From contig NZ_CP026378.1 in the NCBI RefSeq assembly GCF_002953215.1, forward strand, positions 726,540 to 790,539: 64,000 nucleotides of DNA, read 5' to 3'. The translations under genes and the position numbers were made by a program. This DNA comes from Mixta calida (GTDB taxonomy: Bacteria; Pseudomonadota; Gammaproteobacteria; Enterobacterales; Enterobacteriaceae). The notes beneath the pieces are model-generated. The model had not been told where the DNA came from and ran no database searches. It saw only the letters and a program-made list of their open reading frames with translations. Numbering within the stretch: the first letter of the stretch is position 1; the number at the start of each line of letters is the position of its first letter. Below, one piece after another: positions 10,021 through 18,365 of this stretch.

Positions 10021-11565
10021 ATGACTAATCAGCCCCACGTTACGCAGCAGGCCTGTCAGCTCGACGATGACACCACGCTGATGACTACCACGGATGCGCA
10101 AAGTTACATTACCTACGCTAATCAGGACTTCGTCGAGGTCAGCGGCTATGAGCGCAGCGAAATTCACGGTCAGCCACATAATCTGGTGCGCCATCCCGAT
10201 ATGCCGAAGGCCGCCTTCGCCGATATGTGGGCGACGCTGAAGCAGGGGCTGCCCTGGACCGGATTGGTGAAAAACCGCCGTAAGAACGGCGACCACTACT
10301 GGGTGCGCGCCAACGTAGTGCCGGTGATCCGCAACGGCGAGATTGCCGGCTATATGTCGGTGCGCATCAAGCCGGAGCCGCAGGAAATCGCCGCGGCAGA
10401 GACGCTTTATCAGCAGATGCGCGAAGGCAAGCTGCGCGGCTGGCGGCTGAATAAAGGGCTGCTGGTGCGCAGCGGCCTGCTCAGCCCGCTGTCGTGGCTG
10501 AAAACGCTGCCGCTGCGCTGGCGTATTCGCAGCGGCGTCGGCTTCTGCTGGTTAGGCGTCGCGCTCAGCGCGCTGGCGGTCGGCTTACAGGGCGGAGCGC
10601 TGGCGGCGTTTACTGGCCTTTCGCTGATGATGGCGCTACTGACGACCGGCTGGCTGGAGTGGCAGATCGCCCGGCCGATGGAGAAAGTGTGCCGCCAGGC
10701 GCTGGACGTGGCGAGCGGCGCTTCGCAGAAGGTCGACCATCTTGACCGCGCCGACGAAGTGGGCATGACGCTGCGCGCCGTCGGGCAGCTTGGGTTGATG
10801 TTCCGCTGGCTGGTCAATGACGTGCGCGATCAGGTGATGAGCGTCCATCAGGCAAGCGACGAGCTGGCGCAGGGCAACGAGAAGATCGCCAGTCATACCG
10901 AGCAGACGGCGGCCAGCGTGCAGCAGACGGCGGCCACCATGAATCAGATGACTACCACGGTCAACAGCAACGCGGAAAGCACCGGCCAGGCGAATACCTG
11001 GTCAATTACCGCCAGCAACGCGGCGGTGCACGGCGGCGAAGTGATGCAGAATGTGGTCGGCACTATGGATGAGATCGCCGCCAGTTCAAAACAGATCGCT
11101 TCTATTACCGGTCTGATCGACAGCATCGCCTTCCAGACGAATATCCTGGCGCTGAACGCGGCGGTGGAAGCGGCGCGCGCGGGCGAGCAGGGCAAAGGCT
11201 TCGCGGTGGTGGCGGGCGAGGTGCGCAATCTGGCGAAACGCAGCGCCAGCGCCGCCAGCGAGATCCGCCATCTGATCGAAGCGAGCGTGCTGAAAGTGGA
11301 GTCCGGCGCTGGTCAGGTGCATCAGGCGGGGCAAACCATCGCCGATATCGTGGAAAAGGTGCAGAACGTCACCGATCTGTTGCAGCAGATCAGTACCGCC
11401 ACCCGCGAACAGGGCACTGGCCTGAGCGAAGTTGGCAAGGCGGTGGAGGAGCTGGATCGCATTACCCACCACAATGCTTCGCTGGTGGAGGAGGGCGCGC
11501 AGGCGTCGGCGCGCATGAAGGATCAGGCGCGTCTGCTGGTCGACGCGGTGAATGTGTTCCGCTAA
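10021..11565 (+). CDS. aer: Aerotaxis/redox receptor Aer
   Basis: This 514-residue chemoreceptor senses redox state through FAD bound in an N-terminal PAS domain (about residues 10-115; [15 protein letters not shown] carries the Arg-His-x-Asp group used for FAD binding in E. coli Aer). A hydrophobic membrane anchor (about 165-205) and HAMP segment follow, then a cytoplasmic MCP signalling domain with the hairpin tip near residues 377-400 ([20 protein letters not shown]). There is no periplasmic domain, as expected for Aer. It stands alone behind a sigma28-like promoter. Confidence 0.95.
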   Translation: MTNQPHVTQQACQLDDDTTLMTTTDAQSYITYANQDFVEVSGYERSEIHGQPHNLVRHPDMPKAAFADMWATLKQGLPWTGLVKNRRKNGDHYWVRANVVPVIRNGEIAGYMSVRIKPEPQEIAAAETLYQQMREGKLRGWRLNKGLLVRSGLLSPLSWLKTLPLRWRIRSGVGFCWLGVALSALAVGLQGGALAAFTGLSLMMALLTTGWLEWQIARPMEKVCRQALDVASGASQKVDHLDRADEVGMTLRAVGQLGLMFRWLVNDVRDQVMSVHQASDELAQGNEKIASHTEQTAASVQQTAATMNQMTTTVNSNAESTGQANTWSITASNAAVHGGEVMQNVVGTMDEIAASSKQIASITGLIDSIAFQTNILALNAAVEAARAGEQGKGFAVVAGEVRNLAKRSASAASEIRHLIEASVLKVESGAGQVHQAGQTIADIVEKVQNVTDLLQQISTATREQGTGLSEVGKAVEELDRITHHNASLVEEGAQASARMKDQARLLVDAVNVFR

Positions 11566-11574
11566 CGCGTCGCG

Positions 11575-11892
11575 TCAGAGAAAGGCGCGGTGATACACCG
11601 CCGTGCTCCAGTAACGGCTGCTGGCGTGTTTTTCCGCCAGCCAGCCCTGACGACGCAGTTCGCGCGCAATCAGCTTATTCGTAATGCCGTGTCCGGCCAG
11701 CAGCACAGCGCCGCGCTCGCTGAGCGCGATCAGCTGGCTGGCGGCCTGCGCCGCGCGACGGCGGGCGTGACGGAACGACTCTACCGAGCCGCCGTAGCCG
11801 CAGAACCAGAGCAGGCGCAGCAGCGACAGCCAGAGGCCGGGCGGTAGCGCAGGCGTTTTAACCGGCAGCAGCGCCACGTCGCGAAAGCTTCC
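11575..11892 (-). pseudogene. 5'-truncated histidine phosphatase (phosphoglycerate mutase-like) remnant
   Basis: The open frame encodes only the C-terminal part of a histidine phosphatase: SFRDVALLPVKTP, then LLRLLWFCGYGGSVESF, and LLAGHGITNKLIARELRR, which contains the family GHG motif. The N-terminal catalytic RHG motif is missing. The frame is homologous-looking up to about 11892 and then meets an in-frame TAA, where base composition also changes. A GTG at 11877 could start a 100-residue product, but it lacks half the active site. The break coincides with the edge of a short accessory patch, so insertion or deletion probably removed the 5' half. Confidence 0.75.
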
Positions 11893-11930
11893 TTTGCTTT
11901 ATGAGTCGGTAAATCCTGCCGGGGCCAGAT

Positions 11931-12443
11931 TCAATACTTTATGACTGCATGCACAACCGTCATGCCCAGCGCATTGCTACGTTTAGTGACGCGAAGAGTG
12001 CCGCCATCAAAGTAATCGCCCGCCGGTTCGCACACTTTTATGCGTCTTTTCAGGTCCGGATCGTCAACGTAAGCGCCAGAACAGTCGTTACGGCTGCGTG
12101 CAGAATACTCACTGGTGGCAGTATAAGTACTCGTTGTACCAGGAAGCAGCCAGACAACGGTGCTGAGCAGGATATAGCTAAAGATGGCAACAATCAGAAC
12201 TGACCCCGCATAGAGCTTAATATTGCTCATAATGCCGTGGATACGCTTATCCTTATCCCGTTTTTTAATGCAAAAAGAAAGGCACAAACCGAGGATGAGT
12301 CCCGCGACAAGCAGCATATGCAGCGTTTTTCGGGCAAGGAAAGTACTTTGGTTGATTGTGTTATGCCACGCAAAGAAAGCAAATATGCAGCCAAGCCCAC
12401 CTGTGGTTGCTAATAGTAAACGGGGGTACGAAAGGGTATTCAT
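11931..12443 (-). CDS. Hypothetical membrane protein
   Basis: A 170-residue protein with about three hydrophobic segments (near LLLATTGGLGCIFAFFAW, LHMLLVAGLILGLCLSF and SVLIVAIFSYILLSTVVWLL), then a soluble C-terminal domain with two cysteines (NDCSGAY, IKVCEP). I do not recognise the family. Its ATG overlaps the stop of an upstream small frame (ATGA), suggesting coupling. Position beside a truncated gene and lower GC than the neighbours suggest acquired DNA. A role as an immunity-like or accessory membrane protein would be a guess. Confidence 0.6.
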   Translation of the reverse strand: MNTLSYPRLLLATTGGLGCIFAFFAWHNTINQSTFLARKTLHMLLVAGLILGLCLSFCIKKRDKDKRIHGIMSNIKLYAGSVLIVAIFSYILLSTVVWLLPGTTSTYTATSEYSARSRNDCSGAYVDDPDLKRRIKVCEPAGDYFDGGTLRVTKRSNALGMTVVHAVIKY

Positions 12444-12643
12444 TTGTCACTCTCTCCATGAGCCAGCATCAGGTTCAGGGGACTGAAGTCTGGGATTAAC
12501 CCCACCACAGAGATATTTCTTTCAGCACCTGAAGACGCTTGTGTTAAGCATGCACTTAACAAATTCGCCTTAAACCCAAATCCGAAGGAATAGGTAAGGG
12601 CGGTCTTATTCTGCTGAAATACTTTCTCACTGACAACTGACAA
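12440..12643 (-). CDS. Small hypothetical frame coupled to the membrane protein gene
   Basis: A 67-codon frame beginning at a TTG. The reading frame is open further upstream to a TAG near 12690 without an ATG, so the true start is uncertain and the frame may be the 3' end of a truncated gene. Its TGA overlaps the ATG of the following membrane protein gene (ATGA). No motif is recognised. Coding status is doubtful; the overlap is the main argument for it. Confidence 0.3.
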   Translation of the reverse strand: MSVVSEKVFQQNKTALTYSFGFGFKANLLSACLTQASSGAERNISVVGLIPDFSPLNLMLAHGESDK

Positions 12644-13102
12644 GACTCCGCTTCTGACGCAGAGCAGACTGGTTTCGTTCTCCCGCTACAGGCTCAGCAG
12701 GCCTTGAAAGAGGCTCAGAGGCGAAACCAGCTACAGGGCGGCGTGACTTTTCTGTGGCGTCTGCGATGGATGATCCAATACCTGAAAGGTTCAGGAGCGG
12801 ATGAAGAGAGAGAGCTTTCCAGGTCGAGCGTTCTTTTATAGAAAAAGGCAGTTACTTTAATGGGGAGAAACCGCAATTAGCGGAAAGCGGACCCGGCTGC
12901 CCAAAATCAGGAGGTATACTCGATAAAATAGTAGTGATTACGGACGATTCAACGGCGTATTTTTTAATTCTCTGTTTCTGCGCTATTCATCCGGGGCTTT
13001 ATCACAATGAAATCCTCAATAACTAACGGGCATTTCTGATTTTCCGGGCAAGACGTCATTTCCGTTCTGCCCGCTCTCCACAGAAGTTTTACAAAACTTT
13101 TC
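12644..13102. other. Non-coding or remnant accessory DNA upstream of the acid phosphatase
   Basis: About 460 bases without a convincing gene. They contain a 9-bp inverted repeat (CTGGTTTCG at 12669-12677 and CGAAACCAG at 12722-12730). A frame open from 12641 to a TAG near 12838 would encode about 65 residues of helical, amphipathic character but has no start codon with a binding site. The stretch may be the debris of a transferred gene. Confidence 0.4.
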
Positions 13103-13120
13103 CTGTCATCAAACTGTCAT
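13103..13120 (+). promoter_or_regulatory. Pho box (PhoB binding site)
   Basis: CTGTCATCAAACTGTCAT is two direct CTGTCAT repeats in an 11-base period, an almost exact match to the PhoB consensus. It lies about 54 bases upstream of the acid phosphatase start, so phosphate starvation should induce that gene. Confidence 0.88.
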
Positions 13121-13173
13121 CGCGCCGATTCAGGCTGACGGCGATAAGTTTTATTAACAAGGAAAAGAACGTG

Positions 13174-14421
13174 ATGAAACCGACTTTGCTTAGCCTCCTG
13201 CTACTGTGCAGCACCGCCTCCGCCGCCGACTTCGATCGCATTTCCGCGATTGTCGACGCCACCACGCCCGCCAGCGATAGTCAGGCCTTTACGCAGCTGG
13301 AGGCGCGCAGCTTACAGGCGCTGCGTCAGACGCTACAGGGATCGCAGCCGCAGCTCACGCGCGATGCGCTGGAAAAGGCGAAGCAGGGCGCGCCGCAGGC
13401 GGATAAAGCCTGGTTGAAAGCGAGCGGTTATGACTTTGCGGTGAAACAGCAGCAGCAGGCGGATATCGCCCTGCTTGAATCCTTTAATACGCTGCCGGCG
13501 GCGGTTAAAGCGCAAAGCATGGCGACCGTTACACGCATTAACCGCGACGCGACCCGCGGCGAACGCCAGCAGGCGCTGGCCGATGCGGAAGGTATCGGCT
13601 ATCTCTATTTTCTCGCCGATGCGCTGGGGCCGAAGCTGGGCCAGGCGTTTTTAACCGCTTACGATAAGGGCGAGCTGGCGAAGGCCGCCGCACTAATTAA
13701 AGCCAGCGAAATCAGCACCTCCGCCGCAAAGGATTATTTTCACTATCCGCGTCCCTTCCTGCAGCCGGGCAATCAGATCCATCAGGTGCCGGACGACGTG
13801 GTGGTAAAAGACGGCAAGCCTTACGGCGCCAGCGGCGGCGCCTTCCCCAGCGGGCATACCAATACCGGCTACACCGATGCGCTGCTGCTGGCGGAGATGC
13901 TGCCGGAGCGTTTCGTGCCGCTAATCGATCGCGGCGCGCGCTACGGCTATTCGCGCGTGGTGCTGGGCGTGCATTATCCGCTGGACGTGATCGGATCGCG
14001 CATGATTGCCGAGCGCAACGTGGCGCACGATATGAACGATCCCGCCTGGCGCAAGCTGTTTGACGAGGCGAAAGGCGAGCTGCGCAGCGCTCTGGCGCGC
14101 GAGTGCGGCGGCAGTATAGCGCAGTGCGCGCAAAGCCCGACGCAGGACGATCCTTACCGCGATCCGGCGATGAAGGACTTTTATCGCTTTACCATGACTT
14201 ACCAGCTGCCGCGGCAGGCGGCGGCGAAGGCCCCGTTTAACGTGCCGAAAGGAGCGGAGGTGCTGCTGGAGCCGGTGCTGCCGCAGCTGAGCGTCGCGCA
14301 GCGGCGAGCGCTGATGGCGAAAAGCGCGCTGGCGGACGGCTATCCGCTTTCTGGCGGCGACGGGGAACAGAACTTCTGGCAGCGCCTGAATCTGCATGAG
14401 GCGGTGACCGCGGCGCGCTGA
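13174..14421 (+). CDS. Periplasmic PAP2-family acid phosphatase, PhoB-regulated
   Basis: A secreted phosphatase of 415 residues. The start MKPTLLSLLLLCSTASAADF is a clear signal peptide with an ASA-A cleavage site; the ATG at 13174 fits the AAGGA site better than the GTG one codon earlier. The three PAP2 active-site motifs are present: K-x6-RP (KDYFHYPRPF, about residue 186), PSGH at 225-228, and SRxxxxxHxxxD (S260 to D271). It probably releases phosphate from organic phosphates in the periplasm. The protein is longer than class A enzymes such as PhoN (about 250 residues), with extra N- and C-terminal regions. The upstream Pho box indicates induction in low phosphate. Confidence 0.92.
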   Translation: MKPTLLSLLLLCSTASAADFDRISAIVDATTPASDSQAFTQLEARSLQALRQTLQGSQPQLTRDALEKAKQGAPQADKAWLKASGYDFAVKQQQQADIALLESFNTLPAAVKAQSMATVTRINRDATRGERQQALADAEGIGYLYFLADALGPKLGQAFLTAYDKGELAKAAALIKASEISTSAAKDYFHYPRPFLQPGNQIHQVPDDVVVKDGKPYGASGGAFPSGHTNTGYTDALLLAEMLPERFVPLIDRGARYGYSRVVLGVHYPLDVIGSRMIAERNVAHDMNDPAWRKLFDEAKGELRSALARECGGSIAQCAQSPTQDDPYRDPAMKDFYRFTMTYQLPRQAAAKAPFNVPKGAEVLLEPVLPQLSVAQRRALMAKSALADGYPLSGGDGEQNFWQRLNLHEAVTAAR

Positions 14422-14448
14422 ACGGTGCCGAAGAGGGTATTTATCAAC

Positions 14449-14477
14449 GAAAACGGGCCGACATCGCGTCGGCCCGT
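14449..14477 (-). terminator. Intrinsic terminator after the PepSY gene
   Basis: A 10-bp perfect stem (ACGGGCCGAC with GTCGGCCCGT, 5-base loop) is followed on the minus strand by TTTT. It lies between the convergent PAP2 and PepSY genes and suits the minus-strand transcript best. Confidence 0.8.
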
Positions 14478-14482
14478 GCTTA

Positions 14483-15889
14483 TCAGGCGCGCTGCGCCTG
14501 TCGCCAGCGCCAGATGTCGATCAGCAGGAAGCAGACCAGGCTGATGCCCATTAGCGGCAGGCTAACGGCCAGCGCCACCGTTACTACCGACAACAGAAAG
14601 CGCAGGCTGAGGCTCATGCCTCGCCAGGCCTGAATCAGCGTCTCCGCCGGATGGTGGCGCGGCTGAGCGGGACGGCGCAGCCACCAAAGGCGATAGCCCA
14701 GCGCGATTAGCACGCAGAGCGCCAGGCCGAAAAAGGCCAGCACCAGCTGGTTCGCCAGGCCGAAAAGAATGCCCATATGCGCATCCACGCCCCAGCGCGT
14801 CAGCTTCGCCAGCAGGCCGAACTGCGCGAATTCCACCTTATCCGTCACCTGAAAGGTGTGCGGGTTGACCGCTACGCTGTCGACCTGCGTCGGCCAGCGG
14901 CGATCGATTTCGCTGACGATCCACGCCCGGTCCGCCTGGGCGGCGGGTCGGATCTCCAGCTTCGCGGCATCGATGCCGCTGGCGCGCGCGGCGGCCAGCA
15001 CGCTATCGAACTGGCTTGGGCTGAGCGGCGCGTCGGGCGCATGATGCATCATATGACCGTGATGCTCCGCATGTTCATCCATCATCATCGGCGGCATCGC
15101 GCCGTCGAGCTGCGTGTTGACCGCGGGCGTCAGCCAGCCGAAATGGCTGCGCATGGCGTTGATGTTGTCGCCCGCCCAGCGCGACCAGGTCAGGCCGGTG
15201 GCGGAGAAAAACAGCAGGCCGATCAGCAGCGCCACGCCCAGCGTGCCGTGCAGCGCGCGCAGCCTTAACAGACGCCCCGTGCGCGATGCGCTGTTGCGTC
15301 CGGCGCGCTTCGGCGCGCGCTGCGTCGCCCAGAGCAGCACGCCGCCCAGTGCGGCCACCCACAGCCAGCTGGCGGCCAGCTCGCTGTAGTTGCGTCCGAT
15401 ATCGCCCAACAGCAGGCTGCGATGGAGGTAATCGATAGTGGTGCGCAGCGGCAGAATGCCGCTGGTGCCGTAGACCGTCAGGTCGCCGCGGATTTGCAAC
15501 GTAATCGGGTCGACGAATACCGCGCGGCTTTCCGACGGCGCGCTGTTGGCGAAACGAAACATCACCCGCGTGGTATCGGTTGCCGTCGGCGCGGGGCGCA
15601 CGGCGGCGATAGCGGCATCTTCGCCAACATAATGCAGCGCGGCGTCGACCTGCGCGGAGAGCGGCTGCGCCGGGCCGGACGCATCGGTAGTCAGCTGCTG
15701 CGCATAGAGAGAGTGCTCCAGCTGCGGCGTCAGTACATAGAGCACGCCGGTCAGCGCGGCGACAAAGATAAAGGGGCCGATAAACAGGCCGACAGAGAAA
15801 TGCAGACGACGCATCAGCTGTAAGAATGCCTGCCTGCTTTGCGCTTTTTCAGCGTGTGCCGATGCCGTCGGCACGATTTTTTCCGACAT
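14483..15889 (-). CDS. PepSY-associated transmembrane protein with Met/His-rich loop (probable copper or iron handling)
   Basis: A 468-residue inner-membrane protein of the PepSY_TM family, with helices near residues 28-50, around 170-185, 210-235, 380-400 and 440-460. The large periplasmic loop contains MPPMMMDEHAEHHGHMMHH, rich in Met and His, which suggests a binding site for copper (or another soft metal). The gene follows a DUF2946 gene that is also Met/His-rich, separated by only 44 bp, a pair often found beside TonB-dependent copper receptors. Family members are linked to metal or siderophore reduction and uptake; the metal here is inferred from the residues only. Confidence 0.82.
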   Translation of the reverse strand: MSEKIVPTASAHAEKAQSRQAFLQLMRRLHFSVGLFIGPFIFVAALTGVLYVLTPQLEHSLYAQQLTTDASGPAQPLSAQVDAALHYVGEDAAIAAVRPAPTATDTTRVMFRFANSAPSESRAVFVDPITLQIRGDLTVYGTSGILPLRTTIDYLHRSLLLGDIGRNYSELAASWLWVAALGGVLLWATQRAPKRAGRNSASRTGRLLRLRALHGTLGVALLIGLLFFSATGLTWSRWAGDNINAMRSHFGWLTPAVNTQLDGAMPPMMMDEHAEHHGHMMHHAPDAPLSPSQFDSVLAAARASGIDAAKLEIRPAAQADRAWIVSEIDRRWPTQVDSVAVNPHTFQVTDKVEFAQFGLLAKLTRWGVDAHMGILFGLANQLVLAFFGLALCVLIALGYRLWWLRRPAQPRHHPAETLIQAWRGMSLSLRFLLSVVTVALAVSLPLMGISLVCFLLIDIWRWRQAQRA

Positions 15890-15933
15890 GATGGTTCCTT
15901 TGCCCGCGTGCGGGCGATAAAAAATGGGCTGGG

Positions 15934-16446
15934 TTAAACGACAGAGAAGGCGTTAACCGGCGGCCCGCGCGGACGGAACCAGAGAGGCGTCCAGCTGGCG
16001 ACAAAAGGCTGTAGCTGGAGAGGCGCGGCAGGGATCGCTGCCTGCAACAGCGTCCAGAGTTCAGGCAGGCGAACGGAATCAATCGACAGATGGATCAGCA
16101 ATACGCAGTAGCCGCAGGCGCTATCGTCCATCATCGACATCGGGTGATGTTTTGGCAGTGATGAAGCGGCGTGCTGCGTTTTGGCGGAAGAGGGCGGCGT
16201 CGGCTGCGCATCGTGTTGCGTTAGCGCGCTATCCTCATGTGGCATCATCCCGGAAGCGTCGTGCATCATCATCTCGCCGTGCATCATCATCATGCCGGAG
16301 GCGTGGTGCATCATTGCTTTTCCATAGCCACGCTGCGCCATCAGCGATTTGGAAATCACCGGTGCGATAAACAGTAGCAGCATAGCCAGTAACGCCAGCC
16401 AGGCGGGCAGGCGGCTGCGGGCTACGGCAAAATGGATCAGCGACAC
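15934..16446 (-). CDS. DUF2946 Met/His-rich membrane-anchored protein
   Basis: A 170-residue protein with one N-terminal hydrophobic helix (LPAWLALLAMLLLFIAPVIS), then a very Met/His-rich stretch (repeated MMHxASGMM and MMMHGEMMMHDASGMM), a DDSACGYCVLLIHL segment typical of DUF2946, and a C-terminal WTPLWFRPRGPP tail. The CGYC cysteines and the methionine clusters suggest copper binding outside the inner membrane. It precedes the PepSY gene and is probably co-transcribed with it. No copper-regulator site was recognised upstream. Confidence 0.82.
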   Translation of the reverse strand: MSLIHFAVARSRLPAWLALLAMLLLFIAPVISKSLMAQRGYGKAMMHHASGMMMMHGEMMMHDASGMMPHEDSALTQHDAQPTPPSSAKTQHAASSLPKHHPMSMMDDSACGYCVLLIHLSIDSVRLPELWTLLQAAIPAAPLQLQPFVASWTPLWFRPRGPPVNAFSVV

Positions 16447-16643
16447 GAATCACCCTGTTAAAAAATGACGACATAATTGTACGCGAAGCGCAGGGAGAGA
16501 AATAATTTTTTTACAGAAGGGAAAGCAGACAGGGTGTTCGGGCTGTTTCGCTGAGGTGGGCCTGAGGCGCGCGATGCGCCCGTTCCGACGGCGCGTAGCG
16601 GCGGGCGTTATCGTCGTCGCCCGCCGTGAAAGGTTCCGCGCGC

Positions 16644-17102
16644 TTACTGGCAGACGTCGACCCATTCGGCATCGGTTAACGCCGCCATCTGTTCCGGCGA
16701 GATGCGCACCGCGCTGTGAGTCGCGCCCGCCGCTGGCAGCACTTCGCTGAAGCGCTTCAGAGAGATATCGCAATAAACCGGCAGGGGATGCTCCAGGCCA
16801 AACGGACAGACGCCGCCGGGCGGATGGCCGGTCCAGTTCAGCACCTCGTCGGTGGTCAGCATGCGGGCTTTAGCGCCCAGCGTCTCTTTTAATTTGCGAT
16901 TGTCCAGCCGCAGGTCGCCGCCGGTAACGATCAGAATGACCCTATCTTTGACCTTCAGCGACAGGGTTTTAGCGATTTGTCCCGGAACGACGCCATGCGC
17001 TTTGGCGGCAAGATCGACGGTCGCCGTACTCTGATTCAGTTCGATAATGGCGATTTCAGGGGCGCGCTCGGCAAAAAACTGCCGTACAGACTCCAGGCTC
17101 AT
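16644..17102 (-). CDS. YbaK/EbsC-family aminoacyl-tRNA deacylase-like protein
   Basis: A 152-residue single-domain protein of the YbaK/ProX editing family, which hydrolyse mischarged tRNAs. Diagnostic segments are VPGQIAKTLSLKVKDRVILI (with the conserved lysine), GGDLRLDNRKLKETLGAKAR and the glycine-rich GHPPGGVCPFG loop. The start at 17102 is preceded by a GGAGAG site; the frame can extend 13 codons upstream but without support. It stands alone between the copper-type genes and fhuF. The actual tRNA substrate is not deducible. Confidence 0.85.
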   Translation of the reverse strand: MSLESVRQFFAERAPEIAIIELNQSTATVDLAAKAHGVVPGQIAKTLSLKVKDRVILIVTGGDLRLDNRKLKETLGAKARMLTTDEVLNWTGHPPGGVCPFGLEHPLPVYCDISLKRFSEVLPAAGATHSAVRISPEQMAALTDAEWVDVCQ

Positions 17103-17197
17103 GCTGCTCTCCACAAGAAACGAAGGTGATAAAGCTGCCATAACCGGCGGAATCTGTAAATGTTATGCGGCGGTGAGGCGCCGCCGCTGGAGAGAAA

Positions 17198-18001
17198 TTA
17201 AACAGGCTTGAGGGTGCAGTCGCCGCAGCGGTCAATCGCAGGCAGTCGATAGCGCTGACAGCAACTGCGACGCTGCATGGCGCCGTCGCGCGGGATAACG
17301 GTGCGGTAAAGTGGGTTGTCGCTGCCGTCCAGCAGATGACGTGAGAAGAACAGCGCGTGTTCCAGCGTCAGCAGCGTCGCTTCATCCACCCAGCTTTTCA
17401 TTTCGCCAAGGAACCAGTGCATCAGGTAACCGTTATTGTTCCAGATTAATTTGGCGTTGATGTCGCCATGCTGCTCGATGCCTTCCACCGCCGGAATAAG
17501 GTGGCGCTGGATCATGCGGTCGATACGCTGGTGCGCATTCAGGTAACGCGCCTCTTCATCTTCGTGCGCGTCGATCCAGAATTTATCCGGGCGGCCGCTT
17601 TCATGAAATTGCAGATGGAAATGGCGCAGCGAACAGTCCAGCGCGCGCGTTTCCATCACCAGCGCCAGCATCATCGGCGGTACGATCAGGCCAAAATACC
17701 ACTGCGCCCACAGCGATTGCAGCGGCTTTGCTTCACGCGTCATCTCAGGATAGTTACGGTAGATCTCATCAGCGTAGCGCGCCAGCAGCGGCGTAAAGTG
17801 CGCGCTTTGCGACCACGCCGGCTGCGTTAACGTATCGGCAGGCGCCGCTGCGTCAGGACTGGTAAAGCGCAGGAAGTCCAGGAACCAGGCGCGATACTCG
17901 CTGAACAGGCTGTGCAGCGCAGTAGTGAGCGACGTATCGCTCTGCATAAAGATGACCGGAGAGGAACCGTATTCATAAGCCTGACGCGTAACAATAGCCA
18001 T
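17198..18001 (-). CDS. fhuF: Ferric siderophore reductase FhuF
   Basis: FhuF is a cytoplasmic [2Fe-2S] protein that reduces iron in imported hydroxamate siderophores. The C-terminus RRSCCQRYRLPAIDRCGDC carries the unusual C-C-x10-C-x2-C cluster ligands, and segments such as PLQSLWAQWYFGLIVPPMML and NAKLIWNNNGYL match E. coli FhuF closely. I chose the start at 18001 (267 residues, E. coli 262) because an AGGAAG site precedes it; a longer frame reaches 18133 but would cross the Fur box. Gene order with yjjZ and tRNA-Leu downstream is conserved with E. coli. Confidence 0.94.
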   Translation of the reverse strand: MAIVTRQAYEYGSSPVIFMQSDTSLTTALHSLFSEYRAWFLDFLRFTSPDAAAPADTLTQPAWSQSAHFTPLLARYADEIYRNYPEMTREAKPLQSLWAQWYFGLIVPPMMLALVMETRALDCSLRHFHLQFHESGRPDKFWIDAHEDEEARYLNAHQRIDRMIQRHLIPAVEGIEQHGDINAKLIWNNNGYLMHWFLGEMKSWVDEATLLTLEHALFFSRHLLDGSDNPLYRTVIPRDGAMQRRSCCQRYRLPAIDRCGDCTLKPV

Positions 18002-18042
18002 AGGGCTTCCTGTGTGAACGACTGCTGAATGGTGATAAGAAA

Positions 18043-18061
18043 ACAAATGATAATCGTTCTT
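18043..18061 (-). promoter_or_regulatory. Fur box upstream of fhuF
   Basis: ACAAATGATAATCGTTCTT matches 13 of 19 positions of the Fur consensus, including the unbroken core TGATAATC. It lies about 42 bases before the fhuF start, as expected for an iron-repressed gene. Confidence 0.75.
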
Positions 18062-18211
18062 GATTGTATCCAGGAAGAAAAAGGGTGGCAAGCGGCAGAG
18101 CAAAGGTTGAACAAGGTCGGCACGGAAAATCAAATAACCCTGCGCAGACTCAGGATTAGCTAACTTTTTATTGACGGGCGAGTCACAAAAAAGAGGCGTA
18201 TTCAGAAAGAA

Positions 18212-18244
18212 TTAATAAAAAAATCGCGCCGGTTAGCCAGCGCG
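18212..18244 (-). terminator. Intrinsic terminator after the diguanylate cyclase gene
   Basis: On the minus strand an 8-bp GC-rich stem (CGCGCTGG with CCGGCGCG, one T-G pair, 4-base loop) is followed by a run of seven Ts. It lies downstream of the GGDEF gene and before the fhuF promoter. Confidence 0.8.
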
Positions 18245-18365
18245 GCTGCATTAATCTGCTCGGTTATCGCTAAGGCGTTACGGTAAAACAGTAAGCCCGA
18301 ACAAATTTGAATTAAGTATCATTATTAATAGCGGCTGAATATTTATATTGTGAATCGCCTTTTCA

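Noticed and set aside
12641-12838. Plus-strand open frame of about 65 codons with helical composition
   Set aside because: No start codon with a binding site; it overlaps the minus-strand frame at its left end. Kept only as possible remnant DNA.
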